A stretch of DNA of 63,052 bases from Akkermansia sp. (GCA_017937215.1 JAGBDZ010000077.1:1-63052), one strand, 5' to 3'; numbered from the stretch's first letter, positions 37,469-47,196 are shown. Translations and numbers: made by a program. The notes: generated from the sequence alone by a model not told the origin.

Positions 37469-39112
37469 ATGGCCCTGCCTGCACAGACCAAATACATCGT
37501 GGGCAATGAGGCCTGCGAACGATTCAGCTTCTATGGTATGCGAAGCATCCTCGTCGCGTATATGACGGGGATGCTTCTCATGTCTAAGAATGAAGCCACG
37601 GAAGTGGTTCACCTCTTCATTGCCTGCACCTACCTGCTGCCCCTGCTGGGAGCCTGGCTGGCAGACCGCTTCCTGGGCCGCTACCGCACCATCATCTCCA
37701 TTTCCCTGCTCTACTGCCTGGGCAACGCCGTGCTGGCCATGGCTGATTTCGCCGGTGATGTGGAAGCCCGCAAGTGGGTGCTCTTCACCGGTCTGACCAT
37801 CATCGCCATCGGTGCAGGCGGTATTAAACCTTGTGTATCAGCCTTCGTGGGCGACCAGGTACCGGCCGAGGAAAAGAACGGTCCCACCATGACCCGCCTG
37901 TACGCTGCCTTTTACTGGTCCATCAACCTGGGTTCCTTCTTCTCGTTCCTGGTCATTCCCTGGGTGCGCCAGAACTGGGGCTACAGCTGGGCATTCGGCA
38001 TTCCCGGCATCTTCATGGCGCTGGCCACTCTCATCTTCTGGCTGGGTCGCAAGAAATACAACCACGTGCCGCCCACCCAGCCGGAGTTCCTGAAAGCCCT
38101 TTTCTCCCGCGTATTCCAGGGAGCGGCCCGCGCCTGCGAACGCTTCGGTGGTGAAGCCGTGGCCCGAGCCACCAGCACCGCCATCGGCATCGCGGCCTTT
38201 ATCGTCATTGCCCCCATCGTCGTTCTGCTGGGCAAGTGGGCCCATGGCGGTGCCGCCCAGCTGGCCACCCTGAGTGGTGCCGGCGAAACCGCCGCAGCGC
38301 TCTGCGGGCTGGTCGCCCTGTTGCTCTATATTGCCGCCCTGCTCCTCGCCGGGCTCAAGCTGGCGGCCTCCACCGGCATGAAAGGCTTCCTCGGCGTGGC
38401 CGGCAGCATGATATTCAACAGCAGGGAGGATACGGCCGCCCGATTCAGCGAAAACGAACAGCGCGGCGTTCGCAACCTCGTGCGCGTGCTCATCGTCTTC
38501 CTCATGATTATCCCCTTCTGGAGCCTCTATGACCAGACCGCCTCCACCTGGGTGCTGCAGGGCAAGCAGATGCAGAGCATCGACCTCAGCTGGGGTAGCA
38601 TCAAGTTCTGCTTCGGGGCTGAGGAAATGCAGAGTTTCAATCCCCTGCTCATCATGATTTTCGTCCCCATAGTCACCCTCTTTATATACCCATACATCGG
38701 CCGCTGGGGTGCCCCGCTCAAGCGCATGGGGGTGGGTATTCTGCTGGCAGGCATCGCCTATGGAGCAGTTGCCACGCTCCAGCGGAGCATCGATTCCGGA
38801 AACCAGTTAAGCATTCTCTGGCAGTGCATTCCGTACTTCCTGCTTACCCTCTCCGAAATCCTTGTAAGCACCACTGGTCTGGAGTATGCTTACACCGCCG
38901 CAGGCAAAAACCTCAAGAGCATCGTCTCCAGCTTCTGGCTGCTCACCAGTACCCTGGGCAACCTGCTCGTGGTCTTCCTCACCGGTCTTGTCAACGACCC
39001 CGCCAGTGTGCAGGCCTTCGTCCTCTACGGCTGCATGTCCATCTGCGTGGGAGCCATTTTCCTCTTCGTCACCTCCCGCCCCCGCTTCGCAGCGGAAGAA
39101 GAAGAAAGCTGA
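37469..39112 (+). CDS. POT-family proton/peptide symporter
   Basis: The 547-aa membrane protein carries out proton-coupled uptake of di- and tripeptides. It starts with the POT signature ACERFSFYGMRSILVAYMT, followed by LGAWLADRFLGRYRTI and AFYWSINLGSFFS, with 12 or more membrane helices. An extra pair of helices and a soluble loop occupy the middle (about 190-320), as in many bacterial POT proteins. A strong terminator follows at 39143-39172. Confidence 0.92.
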   Translation: MALPAQTKYIVGNEACERFSFYGMRSILVAYMTGMLLMSKNEATEVVHLFIACTYLLPLLGAWLADRFLGRYRTIISISLLYCLGNAVLAMADFAGDVEARKWVLFTGLTIIAIGAGGIKPCVSAFVGDQVPAEEKNGPTMTRLYAAFYWSINLGSFFSFLVIPWVRQNWGYSWAFGIPGIFMALATLIFWLGRKKYNHVPPTQPEFLKALFSRVFQGAARACERFGGEAVARATSTAIGIAAFIVIAPIVVLLGKWAHGGAAQLATLSGAGETAAALCGLVALLLYIAALLLAGLKLAASTGMKGFLGVAGSMIFNSREDTAARFSENEQRGVRNLVRVLIVFLMIIPFWSLYDQTASTWVLQGKQMQSIDLSWGSIKFCFGAEEMQSFNPLLIMIFVPIVTLFIYPYIGRWGAPLKRMGVGILLAGIAYGAVATLQRSIDSGNQLSILWQCIPYFLLTLSEILVSTTGLEYAYTAAGKNLKSIVSSFWLLTSTLGNLLVVFLTGLVNDPASVQAFVLYGCMSICVGAIFLFVTSRPRFAAEEEES

Positions 39113-39142
39113 CATCACGGAAACCCAAGCTTCCAAACAAAA

Positions 39143-39172
39143 GAGCCAGGCGATTCTTCCCTGGCTCTTTTT
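39143..39172 (+). terminator. rho-independent terminator of the POT gene
   Basis: GAGCCAGG (39143-39150) pairs with CCTGGCTC (39160-39167), followed by five T. Confidence 0.85.
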
Positions 39173-39301
39173 GTTGCGAGCCCCATTCCCTCCTCCGTCA
39201 AATGCGAGTTTAGCGGGGTGATTTCATCGCCGGAGCATGGGCCTTCGACAAAGGTTCCCTACAAAGTCCGGTTTATCATGCAAGGGTGGCGGCAAATGCA
39301 A

Positions 39302-39331
39302 GAGCGGCACCCCAGATTCCCGGAGTGCCGC
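39302..39331. terminator. hairpin after the autotransporter gene
   Basis: AGCGGCAC and GTGCCGCT pair around 14 bases, about 45 bases past the autotransporter stop. On the minus strand no clean T-run follows, so it may serve as an RNA-stabilising stem. Confidence 0.4.
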
Positions 39332-39376
39332 TGTTCCTTTATTTACTCTAACCTAATTTATCAGAAGGAAACTTGA

Positions 39377-42010
39377 TTAGAATGTGTAGCTGGCGCCTAC
39401 GTTCACGCGGTGCTCCTTAGAGTCTTCCATCGTGTTGAAGCCGTAGTTGGCGCTGGCGCTCCAGCGCTCGCTGATGCGGTAGGTTGCGCCGGCTTCGATA
39501 CCCATGCCCTGGCGGCCGGGGTTATCACCGCTGCCGCGCAGGCCATCCTGCTCGATGACCGGGTTACTGCGCACCATGTCGTTCATGTAGCGGATTTCGC
39601 CGTGCAGCACCAGCTTCTCGCAGCCCGGGCGGGCGGAGGCAATGGTGGCTCCCTTCTCATCCAGCACCGGCTGGCTGGCCGGCGTGCCCCAGGCCACGTA
39701 GCGGGCTCCCACGCCGATTTCGCCGCGCAGGTTCTGGATGGAGCCGGTCTTGGCGTTCTCCACGCGGTCAGACTCGCTGGTGAAGTACTCCAGGCCGCCG
39801 AACACGCTCATGCAGAGGCGGTCGGTCACCTTCTTGTTCCAGTTCAGGCGGGTGTTGAGCTGCAGGCTCTGCTGCTCCCAGTCGGCGGATTCCCACTCGG
39901 TTTCGGTCTGACCATAGGCGGCCACCCAGTCGAGGCTCAGGCAGGAGGTGGCGCTGAGCTTCTTGAGGCCATGCTCACCGTACAGGGCCACATAGGTGCC
40001 TTCCTGCTCGGCTTTGCTCAGGCCGGGAATCTTGGCATCGCCGTCGATGTAGCCGAAAGCCACACCCAGGCTGCTCTTCTCGCCCACCTTCATATCGGCA
40101 CCCACGGCGGCGCCCTTCAGGTCCACATCCCCGCTGCCGATATCGCTCGTGCCACCCAGCACGGCAGCCCAGGCGGTGCCGCGGCCGTTGGCAATGCAGC
40201 CGGTGTTGGTGCGCTGGCCGCGCACGGTGTTCACGAAGGTGCGGCTGGCGGTGGCAATGCCCCAGTTGGTCACGGTGAGGGCCTCGGCAAGGCTGTTATC
40301 GAACACGGCGGTGAGGTAGATAACTCCGTTCTCCATGGTGTACTCCACCATGCCATTATCCATCGTCACAGTTACGCCATCTGCCTGGAGGTTGTCGCTG
40401 CTTACCAGTGCATCACCGGAGGAGTAGCCGCCGGAAAGCTTGATGGTTGACCCTGCGGCCATCGTCAGAGCCCTGGCAGACAGCGTGCTGCCGTCCTTCA
40501 GCGAAATCGCGCCGCCCTCTTCCACGCTTACTTCATTCTCACCAAGATCAATGGCATCACCACCTGCAGCCTGCAGAGTGCCGCCCTCGTTAACGGTTAC
40601 TACGCTTTCCTCATTCAGCTTGGCTGCGTTGCCAATCATGGACAGAGTGCCGCCATTATTGACAGTAACCGTGCTGGCTTTAATGGTGCCGGCGTTGTTC
40701 ACATCGGCATGGTTGATGGTGACCTGCAGCTCCTTGGCGGAATCGTAAGCTTCCACAGAACAGGTCGCGTCGATGTTGATTTCAGCAGTGCTGTTTCCGC
40801 TTTCAGAGCCAGCAGTCAGGCTGCCGAACTTTGCTGTTGAATTATTCGTGAGCGACAGGACGGTTGTGGTTGTGTTGTTATCATTTGTGCTTAAGTTTGC
40901 CAGATTAGCGACAGAGAGGGTTGATTCGTCGTCGACCTCTATGACAATCTTTGCATTTTCCACGACAATGTTGTTCTTTTCGTAACCGGTAGACAGGTTT
41001 CTGAGCAGATTCAGTTTACTATTATCTGCAATCTTGATTTCTGACAAGGCTCCGGAATGAGTACCGAAATAACTATCACCAGCTTCGCCTGTGGAAGAAC
41101 CTTCAATGGAAAGAATAGCCTCACCCATGTAAATGCCACCACTAGTCTGCTCAACATGCGCATAAGACATCCCGGAGCCACCGAAATGGATATAGGAGTT
41201 ATTCCTTACATAGACCTCACCTTTACCAAAATACTGACTGGAATCGATAGAGCCTTTCGTATAGTTACCAACATAGCGGTCTTCAATATTCGTATATTCT
41301 CCATTCGTTGTCGCCGTGGTAGCATGATGGGTATGGCAACCTAACTTTTCGTAGTCTGTTTCATCAAGCTCAGCAGAATACCCGATGTGAGTACTCCACC
41401 CGCCGGCATTTGTAAAATATGCATTATTCTCAACAATGAGTTTTCCATTGCCATCCACCCCACCTATGGCTACATGCGAGCCATAGAGAATTGCCTCCGA
41501 TACATAAGATGCAGTATAATTACTGGGAACATTCCACGTGTAGTGATGACTGTTCGTTGTCTTTTTAGCGGTTCCGCCCGCGCCATCTATTATCATCTCG
41601 GCATCTTTACCTGCAACAGATAAACCTACCATCCCATCAAGTTTACCTTTGGCGTTTTCACCTGGGTGTCCCTTTGTGTAGTGCGCACCAGGCACATTGT
41701 CGTTGTTGTTATGTATCGAAGTGTAGTGCGATGTAATTTCAAACTTTCCTTCGCGAATATGCAAGTCTCTCCAGACGCTACCTTCTTCATCAAACGTCAA
41801 TGTTCCAGAACCATCCTTGGCAATAGGAGATCTAAGGCTAACCTTTTCATATTGAGGAATCTCCGATGCTTTTATTGTATCTGTAACAGGTGCGCCGTTT
41901 GCATCCACACCGATAACCCCTCCAATGGTGTAGTAACCTGCCTGGGTTGTGTGAACAGTCATGGCCGCCAGAACAGCCACCAGTAATTTTTTGGGTAAAT
42001 GGAATTTCAT
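39377..42010 (-). CDS. autotransporter with C-terminal barrel
   Basis: The 877-aa protein has a signal peptide (MKFHLPKKLLVAVLAAMT...). The passenger (about 30-600) has beta-helix-like repeats, rich in G, N, T and S, with many VNNGG and VNEGG turns. The last 270 residues form the autotransporter barrel, ending in the outer-membrane signature VNVGASYTF. Such proteins display their passenger on the cell surface; the passenger here has no recognised enzyme motif and may act in adhesion. It is divergent from a tyrosine recombinase gene, and the space between holds an inverted repeat (42072-42225). Confidence 0.85.
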   Translation of the reverse strand: MKFHLPKKLLVAVLAAMTVHTTQAGYYTIGGVIGVDANGAPVTDTIKASEIPQYEKVSLRSPIAKDGSGTLTFDEEGSVWRDLHIREGKFEITSHYTSIHNNNDNVPGAHYTKGHPGENAKGKLDGMVGLSVAGKDAEMIIDGAGGTAKKTTNSHHYTWNVPSNYTASYVSEAILYGSHVAIGGVDGNGKLIVENNAYFTNAGGWSTHIGYSAELDETDYEKLGCHTHHATTATTNGEYTNIEDRYVGNYTKGSIDSSQYFGKGEVYVRNNSYIHFGGSGMSYAHVEQTSGGIYMGEAILSIEGSSTGEAGDSYFGTHSGALSEIKIADNSKLNLLRNLSTGYEKNNIVVENAKIVIEVDDESTLSVANLANLSTNDNNTTTTVLSLTNNSTAKFGSLTAGSESGNSTAEINIDATCSVEAYDSAKELQVTINHADVNNAGTIKASTVTVNNGGTLSMIGNAAKLNEESVVTVNEGGTLQAAGGDAIDLGENEVSVEEGGAISLKDGSTLSARALTMAAGSTIKLSGGYSSGDALVSSDNLQADGVTVTMDNGMVEYTMENGVIYLTAVFDNSLAEALTVTNWGIATASRTFVNTVRGQRTNTGCIANGRGTAWAAVLGGTSDIGSGDVDLKGAAVGADMKVGEKSSLGVAFGYIDGDAKIPGLSKAEQEGTYVALYGEHGLKKLSATSCLSLDWVAAYGQTETEWESADWEQQSLQLNTRLNWNKKVTDRLCMSVFGGLEYFTSESDRVENAKTGSIQNLRGEIGVGARYVAWGTPASQPVLDEKGATIASARPGCEKLVLHGEIRYMNDMVRSNPVIEQDGLRGSGDNPGRQGMGIEAGATYRISERWSASANYGFNTMEDSKEHRVNVGASYTF

Positions 42011-42236
42011 AACGTATAAAGATTAAGGTTAGAGCCAGCTTCATTTCCGCCGGCATTTGTAAGTCTACGCTTTTGAAATCCGTTAATTTACTTTGTAAAC
42101 TCATTTAGAATGAACCACCTGAGTTTCAGAAGCCAAATGTTAGCACATGCGGATAAAACGCTCTACCTACTTTTAAAATATTCTGTTTTTATGATTATTT
42201 TCATGCTTGACTTACGGATTTCAAATTCCATCAGAG
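42011..42236. promoter_or_regulatory. divergent region with 12-bp inverted repeat
   Basis: The AT-rich gap between the autotransporter and the recombinase gene holds TTTGAAATCCGT at 42072-42083 and its inverse ACGGATTTCAAA at 42214-42225. In each direction the motif reads ACGGATTTCAAA toward the divergent gene. The 130 bases between them could be an invertible promoter or be bounded by operator sites. TTGACT (42207-42212) could be the -35 box of the recombinase. Confidence 0.45.
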
Positions 42237-43274
42237 ATGAAGATAGAACTGACAGAAAACGAAATGGCGGCACTTGCGGTGCTGAAGAGCACCGGAGTGC
42301 CCGTATTGGAGGCGGCACAAGTGGCGTGCGCAGCGATTAGAGAAGGCAGAGGGAGGGCAAAACGCGCGCTGAAATGTATAGCAACCGGCGCAGAAGAACT
42401 GGCAAGGCAGGAGAAGACGGTTTCCTTTGAAAAGGCGGTTGCGACGGCGCTGGAAGCGCGGCAGGAAAGAAGACGCAGAACAGTATACGACTTCCGCTAC
42501 ATCACGAGGAGGTTCATGAAACGCTGTCCGGGGCTGGCGAAGCGGCGGGTGCGGGCGATTTCTGCGCAGGAATGCGCTCAATATATTGAGAGCGCATTTG
42601 ATACGCCGCGGCAGCGACAGAAAGCGAGATTGATTCTGAGCGGTGTATTCAGTACTGCAATGAAACGGGGCTGGTGCAGCGAGAACCCGGTAGCGCGGGT
42701 GGAGGTGACGAGGGTGGAGGAAAAACCGGTGCCGATTCTGAGGGGAGATGAGATTGCGCACATCACCCACGCTGCAGAGGAATATAAAAACGGCAGCTGC
42801 GCAGCGGCGGTGGGGCTGATGCTGTATGCCGGAATTCGCCCGCACGAGGTAGAACGCCTCACCTGGGAGCAGGTAGATTTGCGAAACCGCGCCATCTACA
42901 TCCACCCCAGGCACAGTAAGACTGGCGGTGCACGCAGGGTCACGATTCACCGGCCACTGGCGCAGATTTTGAATACCCACCGGCAAAGCGATGCAAGCCG
43001 CATCTGCCCGCCAAATTGGTCGCATCACTGGCGAAAACTACGGAATGCCGCCGGGTGGCAGGGACAGAAGAAATGGCCACAGGATGCGCTGCGCCATACA
43101 TATGCGAGCTACCACTTGAGCTATTTCCGCAGTTACACGGAGCTTCAATGCGAAATCGGCCACCGGGATGCGACGCTGCTGCGCACCCGCTACGTGGACC
43201 AGAGAGGCGTGGAAAATGCGCGGGCTTTCTGGCAGGCTCTCCCGCGAGCAAAATCAGAATCAAGCTACGGCTAA
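42237..43274 (+). CDS. tyrosine recombinase, orphan
   Basis: The 345-aa protein has an N-terminal region that is not clearly a known domain (begins MKIELTENEMAAL), a core-binding domain (about 60-150) and a catalytic domain. R in YAGIRPHEVERLTW, H/R in LRHTYASYH, H in GHRDATL and Y in RTRYVDQ are present. The ATG at 42237 is preferred; a TTG further upstream overlaps a possible promoter. No island ends or tRNA are near, so it is not obviously an integrase. Its place beside a surface protein and an inverted repeat suggests a role in DNA inversion. Confidence 0.85.
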   Translation: MKIELTENEMAALAVLKSTGVPVLEAAQVACAAIREGRGRAKRALKCIATGAEELARQEKTVSFEKAVATALEARQERRRRTVYDFRYITRRFMKRCPGLAKRRVRAISAQECAQYIESAFDTPRQRQKARLILSGVFSTAMKRGWCSENPVARVEVTRVEEKPVPILRGDEIAHITHAAEEYKNGSCAAAVGLMLYAGIRPHEVERLTWEQVDLRNRAIYIHPRHSKTGGARRVTIHRPLAQILNTHRQSDASRICPPNWSHHWRKLRNAAGWQGQKKWPQDALRHTYASYHLSYFRSYTELQCEIGHRDATLLRTRYVDQRGVENARAFWQALPRAKSESSYG

Positions 43275-43299
43275 CTCGATAAACTCCATTTTATCGGCG

Positions 43300-43491
43300 T
43301 TAGTTGTTGCCTTCGGCTTCCTCCTTGAGGATTTCCTCGTATTCCTGGACGGTTTCCTCGATGAAAAGGGTGACGGCGGAGGTCATGGTCTGGCCGTAGT
43401 AGGCGCAGGCCTGTTGGAATTTTGCTACCAGGGCACTGTCTACATACAAGCCCAGCATTTTCTTATTTTCAGCTCTCTGTCGGGGTGCCAT
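43300..43491 (-). CDS. small ribbon-helix-helix-like protein
   Basis: The 63-aa product has a short strand (KMLGLYVDSAL) and then two helices (VAKFQQACAYYGQTM and AVTLFIEETVQEYEEIL), the pattern of small ribbon-helix-helix proteins. It lies 4 bases downstream of fmt and is convergent with the recombinase gene. A DNA-binding or antitoxin role is possible. Confidence 0.55.
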   Translation of the reverse strand: MAPRQRAENKKMLGLYVDSALVAKFQQACAYYGQTMTSAVTLFIEETVQEYEEILKEEAEGNN

Positions 43492-43495
43492 AGTC

Positions 43496-44482
43496 TTATT
43501 CGGTGGGGGTTGAGGGGATACCTAAGATGGTGCCGGGCATAATCTTGTGGCCGGCGAAGAAACTTTCGGCGTTCATCTTACGGGCGCCGCTGGGTTGCAT
43601 GGTGCTGATGCGGATAGCACCGCCCCGGCGGCCGCCGCAGGAAACCAGCATGCCCTCCGGCCCGGATTCCAGCACCATGCCGGGTACGGCATCGGCCGGT
43701 TTGCGCACATTAAGAAACATATCGATGGGCGGGAAAATCTTCAGCGTCTTATCCTGCCCGCTGTGCACGGAGGGGTAAATCGTGAATGTTCCCGGCCAGG
43801 AATGGTAGGCGCGAATCTTGCGGGCTACCTGCAGAGCAGGCTGCGACCAGTCAATCAGACCGTGGGCACGCAGCAGCTTGGGGGCATAGGTCATCAGGTT
43901 CTCATCCTGTTCCTCGCGCATATCCACGCCGTCCTTCAGCGCCTCTATGGCCTCTATGAGCGCAGCGGGGGCCAGTAGTGCCAGGTCATCGTGCAGGCTT
44001 TCGCCGGTCTCTGTACCGCGAAGAGGTATGCTTACCTTGCAGATGATATCGCCGGCATCCAGCTTCTTCACCACATGCATGATGGTGATACCGGTCTCAT
44101 CATCGCCGGCCTCGATGGCGGCCTGAATGCACGCAGCACCACGGTGGCGGGGCAGCAGCGAAGCGTGCGCGTTGATGCAGGCCACCTTGGCCACATCAAT
44201 CACCTCCTGGGAAAGAATCTGGCCATAGGCCATGACTACCACAATATCCGGCGCATAGGCGCGCAACTGTTCCACGGCGGCGGCATCGCGCATGCGCTCC
44301 GGCTGAAACACGGGTATTCCCAGCTGCTCGGCCACCACCTTCACTCGCGGCGGCGTCATTTCCATATGGCGCCCCACCGGACGATCCGGCTGCGTTATCA
44401 ACGCCACCACCTCCCCGGTCTCGGCCAGCTTCTGAAATGAGGGTATTGCTATATCCCCCGTTGCCATCATCACGATTCGCAT
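43496..44482 (-). CDS. fmt: methionyl-tRNA formyltransferase
   Basis: The 328-aa enzyme formylates Met-tRNA for translation start. The formyltransferase domain (about 1-190) has MRIVMMATGDIAIPSF at its start, the catalytic NAHASLLPRHRGAACIQAAI segment (N, H and later D residues, with SLLPRHRG) and ETGITIMHVVKKLDAGDI. The C-terminal tRNA-binding domain follows. It is leaderless (see promoter 44489-44517). def is not adjacent in the window. Confidence 0.95.
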   Translation of the reverse strand: MRIVMMATGDIAIPSFQKLAETGEVVALITQPDRPVGRHMEMTPPRVKVVAEQLGIPVFQPERMRDAAAVEQLRAYAPDIVVVMAYGQILSQEVIDVAKVACINAHASLLPRHRGAACIQAAIEAGDDETGITIMHVVKKLDAGDIICKVSIPLRGTETGESLHDDLALLAPAALIEAIEALKDGVDMREEQDENLMTYAPKLLRAHGLIDWSQPALQVARKIRAYHSWPGTFTIYPSVHSGQDKTLKIFPPIDMFLNVRKPADAVPGMVLESGPEGMLVSCGGRRGGAIRISTMQPSGARKMNAESFFAGHKIMPGTILGIPSTPTE

Positions 44483-44488
44483 GCCGTC

Positions 44489-44517
44489 TAAATACCAGAA
44501 CCTCGGTGTTTAGTCAA
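44489..44517 (-). promoter_or_regulatory. promoter of fmt, leaderless
   Basis: On the minus strand TTGACT (44512-44517) and TATTTA (44489-44494) are 17 bases apart. The ATG at 44482 lies 6 bases past the -10 box, so no leader is possible. Confidence 0.65.
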
Positions 44518-44579
44518 GCGATATTTAAGTATTCCTTACAAAATCATGAAAAAATATGAAAACAATAGCCTTACAAGAG

Positions 44580-45698
44580 CTATTTCTTTCTTTTTTTGCT
44601 CTTTTTACCGGGTTTGTCCGTCTTCAGCTTTCCCTCCAGCGCATCCTGAATGAGCTGCCGGGTCTCAGCTTCATGGTCGCACTGATTGCCGCGCTTTTTG
44701 GAGCTATCGAGCACCTTCATGGCATCCAGTCCGTTGGCATCAGTCAGGCGGGGGTCAGCCCCAGCCTCCAGAAGGATACGAACCAGCTGCGGGCGGTCCG
44801 AGTTGACCGCCAGATGGAGAGCATTCCACTGCCAATCCATAAAGCCAATCTGGTAAAAATAGGCTTTTTTATCAATCGGGCCGGAGATTTCAAACTTATT
44901 CTGGCGCAAATCGGGGTCAGCCCCGGCCGCAAGGAGCGCGCGCACAGCAGATTCACTATGCCGTATAACGGCAGCATACAAGGGTGACCAGCCATCCATG
45001 GTGTGCGCTTTCACATTCATGTATCGAGTAAGGGTTTTAATCGTTGCATCGAGCTGCTTTCCTCGTTCTTTGCCATTCTTACCCTCTCGCTCGTGAAAGC
45101 CTTCCACCAGATAAATTGCCATAGGCGCATGATGACCATGAGCCGCCGGGTCGGCGCCGGCGTCAATGAGCAGTTTCATCAGCTTCTGGTCGCCAATATC
45201 GGCAGCGCAGGCTAGCGCAGTCCAACGTTGCATCCCGGCGCGCTTCTTAAAAACATTAGGGTCTGCGCCGGCATTCAACAACTTCCGCACAGCTTTCACA
45301 ACAGATGCCGGAGCGGGGTCTTTTTCCCTGACCGCCCCGCCGCCTACACCTTCCATAACCTGAAGAAGCTCCACCAGTTCCTCACCCTTCTCCTGAGCCA
45401 CCTCATCTGATACCTTGGCAGTCTTCAGCTTGGTAGGCAGCTTCATCGCTTCGCGCACAGGATGCGCACCCAGCTCTCCGCGCACCGAGGTCATCCCCAA
45501 CTCGTAAGCCCCCAGCAGCCACTTCTGGGATTGGTGGATATCCCTTTCCACACCATCTCCCTCCAGGTACGCTTTGTGCAGAGCATAGCATGCTGCAGCA
45601 TCCTTATCCGGGCGTTCATACAAAGCTTTGAATTCATCCGCAGTAAGAGCAGATGCCCAGGTCCCCAGCAGAAGGAACAGCGCGACATAGACTTTCAT
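44580..45698 (-). CDS. secreted ankyrin-repeat protein
   Basis: The 372-aa protein starts with a signal peptide (MKVYVALFLLLGTWASALT). A Sel1-like segment (ACYALHKAYLEGDGVERD) follows, then four or more ankyrin repeats, visible as AVRKLLNAGADPN, LMKLLIDAGADPAA, AVRALLAAGADPDL and LVRILLEAGADPRL. It ends with a lysine-rich tail (KPGKKSKKRKK). Ankyrin repeats mediate protein binding; a periplasmic location is likely and the partner is unknown. Confidence 0.8.
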   Translation of the reverse strand: MKVYVALFLLLGTWASALTADEFKALYERPDKDAAACYALHKAYLEGDGVERDIHQSQKWLLGAYELGMTSVRGELGAHPVREAMKLPTKLKTAKVSDEVAQEKGEELVELLQVMEGVGGGAVREKDPAPASVVKAVRKLLNAGADPNVFKKRAGMQRWTALACAADIGDQKLMKLLIDAGADPAAHGHHAPMAIYLVEGFHEREGKNGKERGKQLDATIKTLTRYMNVKAHTMDGWSPLYAAVIRHSESAVRALLAAGADPDLRQNKFEISGPIDKKAYFYQIGFMDWQWNALHLAVNSDRPQLVRILLEAGADPRLTDANGLDAMKVLDSSKKRGNQCDHEAETRQLIQDALEGKLKTDKPGKKSKKRKK

Positions 45699-45937
45699 AA
45701 GTCATGATTATCAGCAATCACCTCAAAAATCAAGCAGAAAGCATAAGCCCATGCACAAATTCATGCCCGACACACAGAAGCAACTGCAGCCGGGACACGA
45801 GCAATACTCAAGGCTACACAGGCTTCAGACTTCGTAATGTATGGCCGGCACCTCGTTCTAATTCATTAAAACATGGAGTTTTGCTTGCCATATACTGAAT
45901 AGTGTGATAAAGTCTCTGACCTCAATAACATTTAGAC
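45699..45937. other. intergenic region before the barrel protein
   Basis: I see no gene here. TTGCTT followed by GATAAAG (about 45886-45915) may be the promoter of the outer-membrane barrel gene. Confidence 0.3.
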
Positions 45938-47116
45938 ATGAAGCTTAAATCACTCTTCCTCTCCCTTCTGGCATTGGCCGGCACCGCCCAGGCCAGCACC
46001 AGCCACATGTTCTATGATGGTGGTCTGATTATCCCCGGCGACAGCGACCCCGCCTACAAGCAGCAGCTTTTCGAGAAAACCGGTACCGGTTTCATCCTGG
46101 AGCTCTTCGCCGGCCACTGGGCCATTGACCACCAGGCCCCCGGTTACAACGACACCGTGAACCTCGGTCTGCTTTACGGTCGCGTGGACCAGCGCATCAT
46201 CAAAGACGACGTGAACGGCGGCACCTGGTTCAACCTGGCCGTTTCCGGTTCCTGGGGTCTCGACCATGACTCCGCTGAAAAGGATCGTTTCTACGATGGC
46301 GGCATGGGCATCTGCACCGGCCAGCACACTGACTCCGTGGGCGCCGCCGGTCTTTACATTCTGAACGCCACCCTGCGCCAGTACTTCAACAACAAGCGCA
46401 CCTGCCTGAACGTGGGTTCCATCTGGATGAGCATGTACTTCGACCGCATCGACCACGCCCGCTTTGCGAACGATGCTTTCGAAAAATCCCCCGTGCTCCC
46501 CATGTACTACGGCACCCCCGGCGCTGTGCTGCAGCACGAGATTGACCAGAACAACTTCGTGACCGCCGCCTTCATCGGCACCGGTCTGGGGCTGGGCGAT
46601 AACCCCCTTAACTGGAACAACACCGACGGCTACGCTGTGCAGGTGGAATACGGCCACCACTTTGCCGAGGGCCAGGGCACCTGGCGCGTGGCTTCCTTCT
46701 TCTGCAGCCAGGATACCCCCGATAACAACGGCAAGGACGTGCAGCACGACTCCGTGGGCATCATGGGTGGCGTGGAGTACAACGTTTCCGACCGAGTGAA
46801 GGTTTACGGCCGTGTGTCCTGCGCCAGCAGCGAACACCAGCGCGCACGTAAAGAACTCATGGTCGGCACCACGCTGCGCCTTGTGCCCAGCCGCCCGGAT
46901 GACTACCTGGGCATGGCATTCGGCGCCTACAAGGGTGCAGACAAGTCCGGTTGCCGCCTGGTGAATGCCTACGAAAAGGTGATGGAATTCACCTACCGAG
47001 TCAACGTGAATCAGTACCTCTCCCTGGCTCCGTTCTACCAGCTCTACATCGACCCCGCCTACCGCAACGTGAGCACCGTGAGCGCCACCGGCGTGCAGGC
47101 CCACCTGCTGTTCTGA
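45938..47116 (+). CDS. outer-membrane beta-barrel protein, porin-like
   Basis: The 392-aa product has a signal peptide (MKLKSLFLSLLALAGTAQA). The remainder has alternating strands and aromatic girdles, for example GLLYGRVDQ, LYILNATLRQYF, and YAVQVEYGHHF, and ends with a typical barrel terminal strand (SATGVQAHLLF). The overall form recalls carbohydrate-selective OprB-like porins, where high-resolution details are lacking, so a transport role for sugars is an inference. Codon use is strongly biased to C-ending codons, which suggests high expression. A strong terminator follows. Confidence 0.7.
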   Translation: MKLKSLFLSLLALAGTAQASTSHMFYDGGLIIPGDSDPAYKQQLFEKTGTGFILELFAGHWAIDHQAPGYNDTVNLGLLYGRVDQRIIKDDVNGGTWFNLAVSGSWGLDHDSAEKDRFYDGGMGICTGQHTDSVGAAGLYILNATLRQYFNNKRTCLNVGSIWMSMYFDRIDHARFANDAFEKSPVLPMYYGTPGAVLQHEIDQNNFVTAAFIGTGLGLGDNPLNWNNTDGYAVQVEYGHHFAEGQGTWRVASFFCSQDTPDNNGKDVQHDSVGIMGGVEYNVSDRVKVYGRVSCASSEHQRARKELMVGTTLRLVPSRPDDYLGMAFGAYKGADKSGCRLVNAYEKVMEFTYRVNVNQYLSLAPFYQLYIDPAYRNVSTVSATGVQAHLLF

Positions 47117-47140
47117 TTTTCAGCATTTCAACCCTCAAAA

Positions 47141-47175
47141 AAAGCGCAGCATGCGGTCAGCATGCTGCGCTTTTT
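47141..47175 (+). terminator. rho-independent terminator of the barrel gene
   Basis: AAAGCGCAGCATGC pairs with GCATGCTGCGCTTT around GGTCA. A T-run follows. Confidence 0.9.
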
Positions 47176-47196
47176 ATTCAGGCAAGATAAAAGGGC

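Noticed and set aside
45950..47104. 384-codon open frame on the minus strand
   Set aside because: It is antisense to the barrel protein and rich in H, V and G as expected for a shadow frame.
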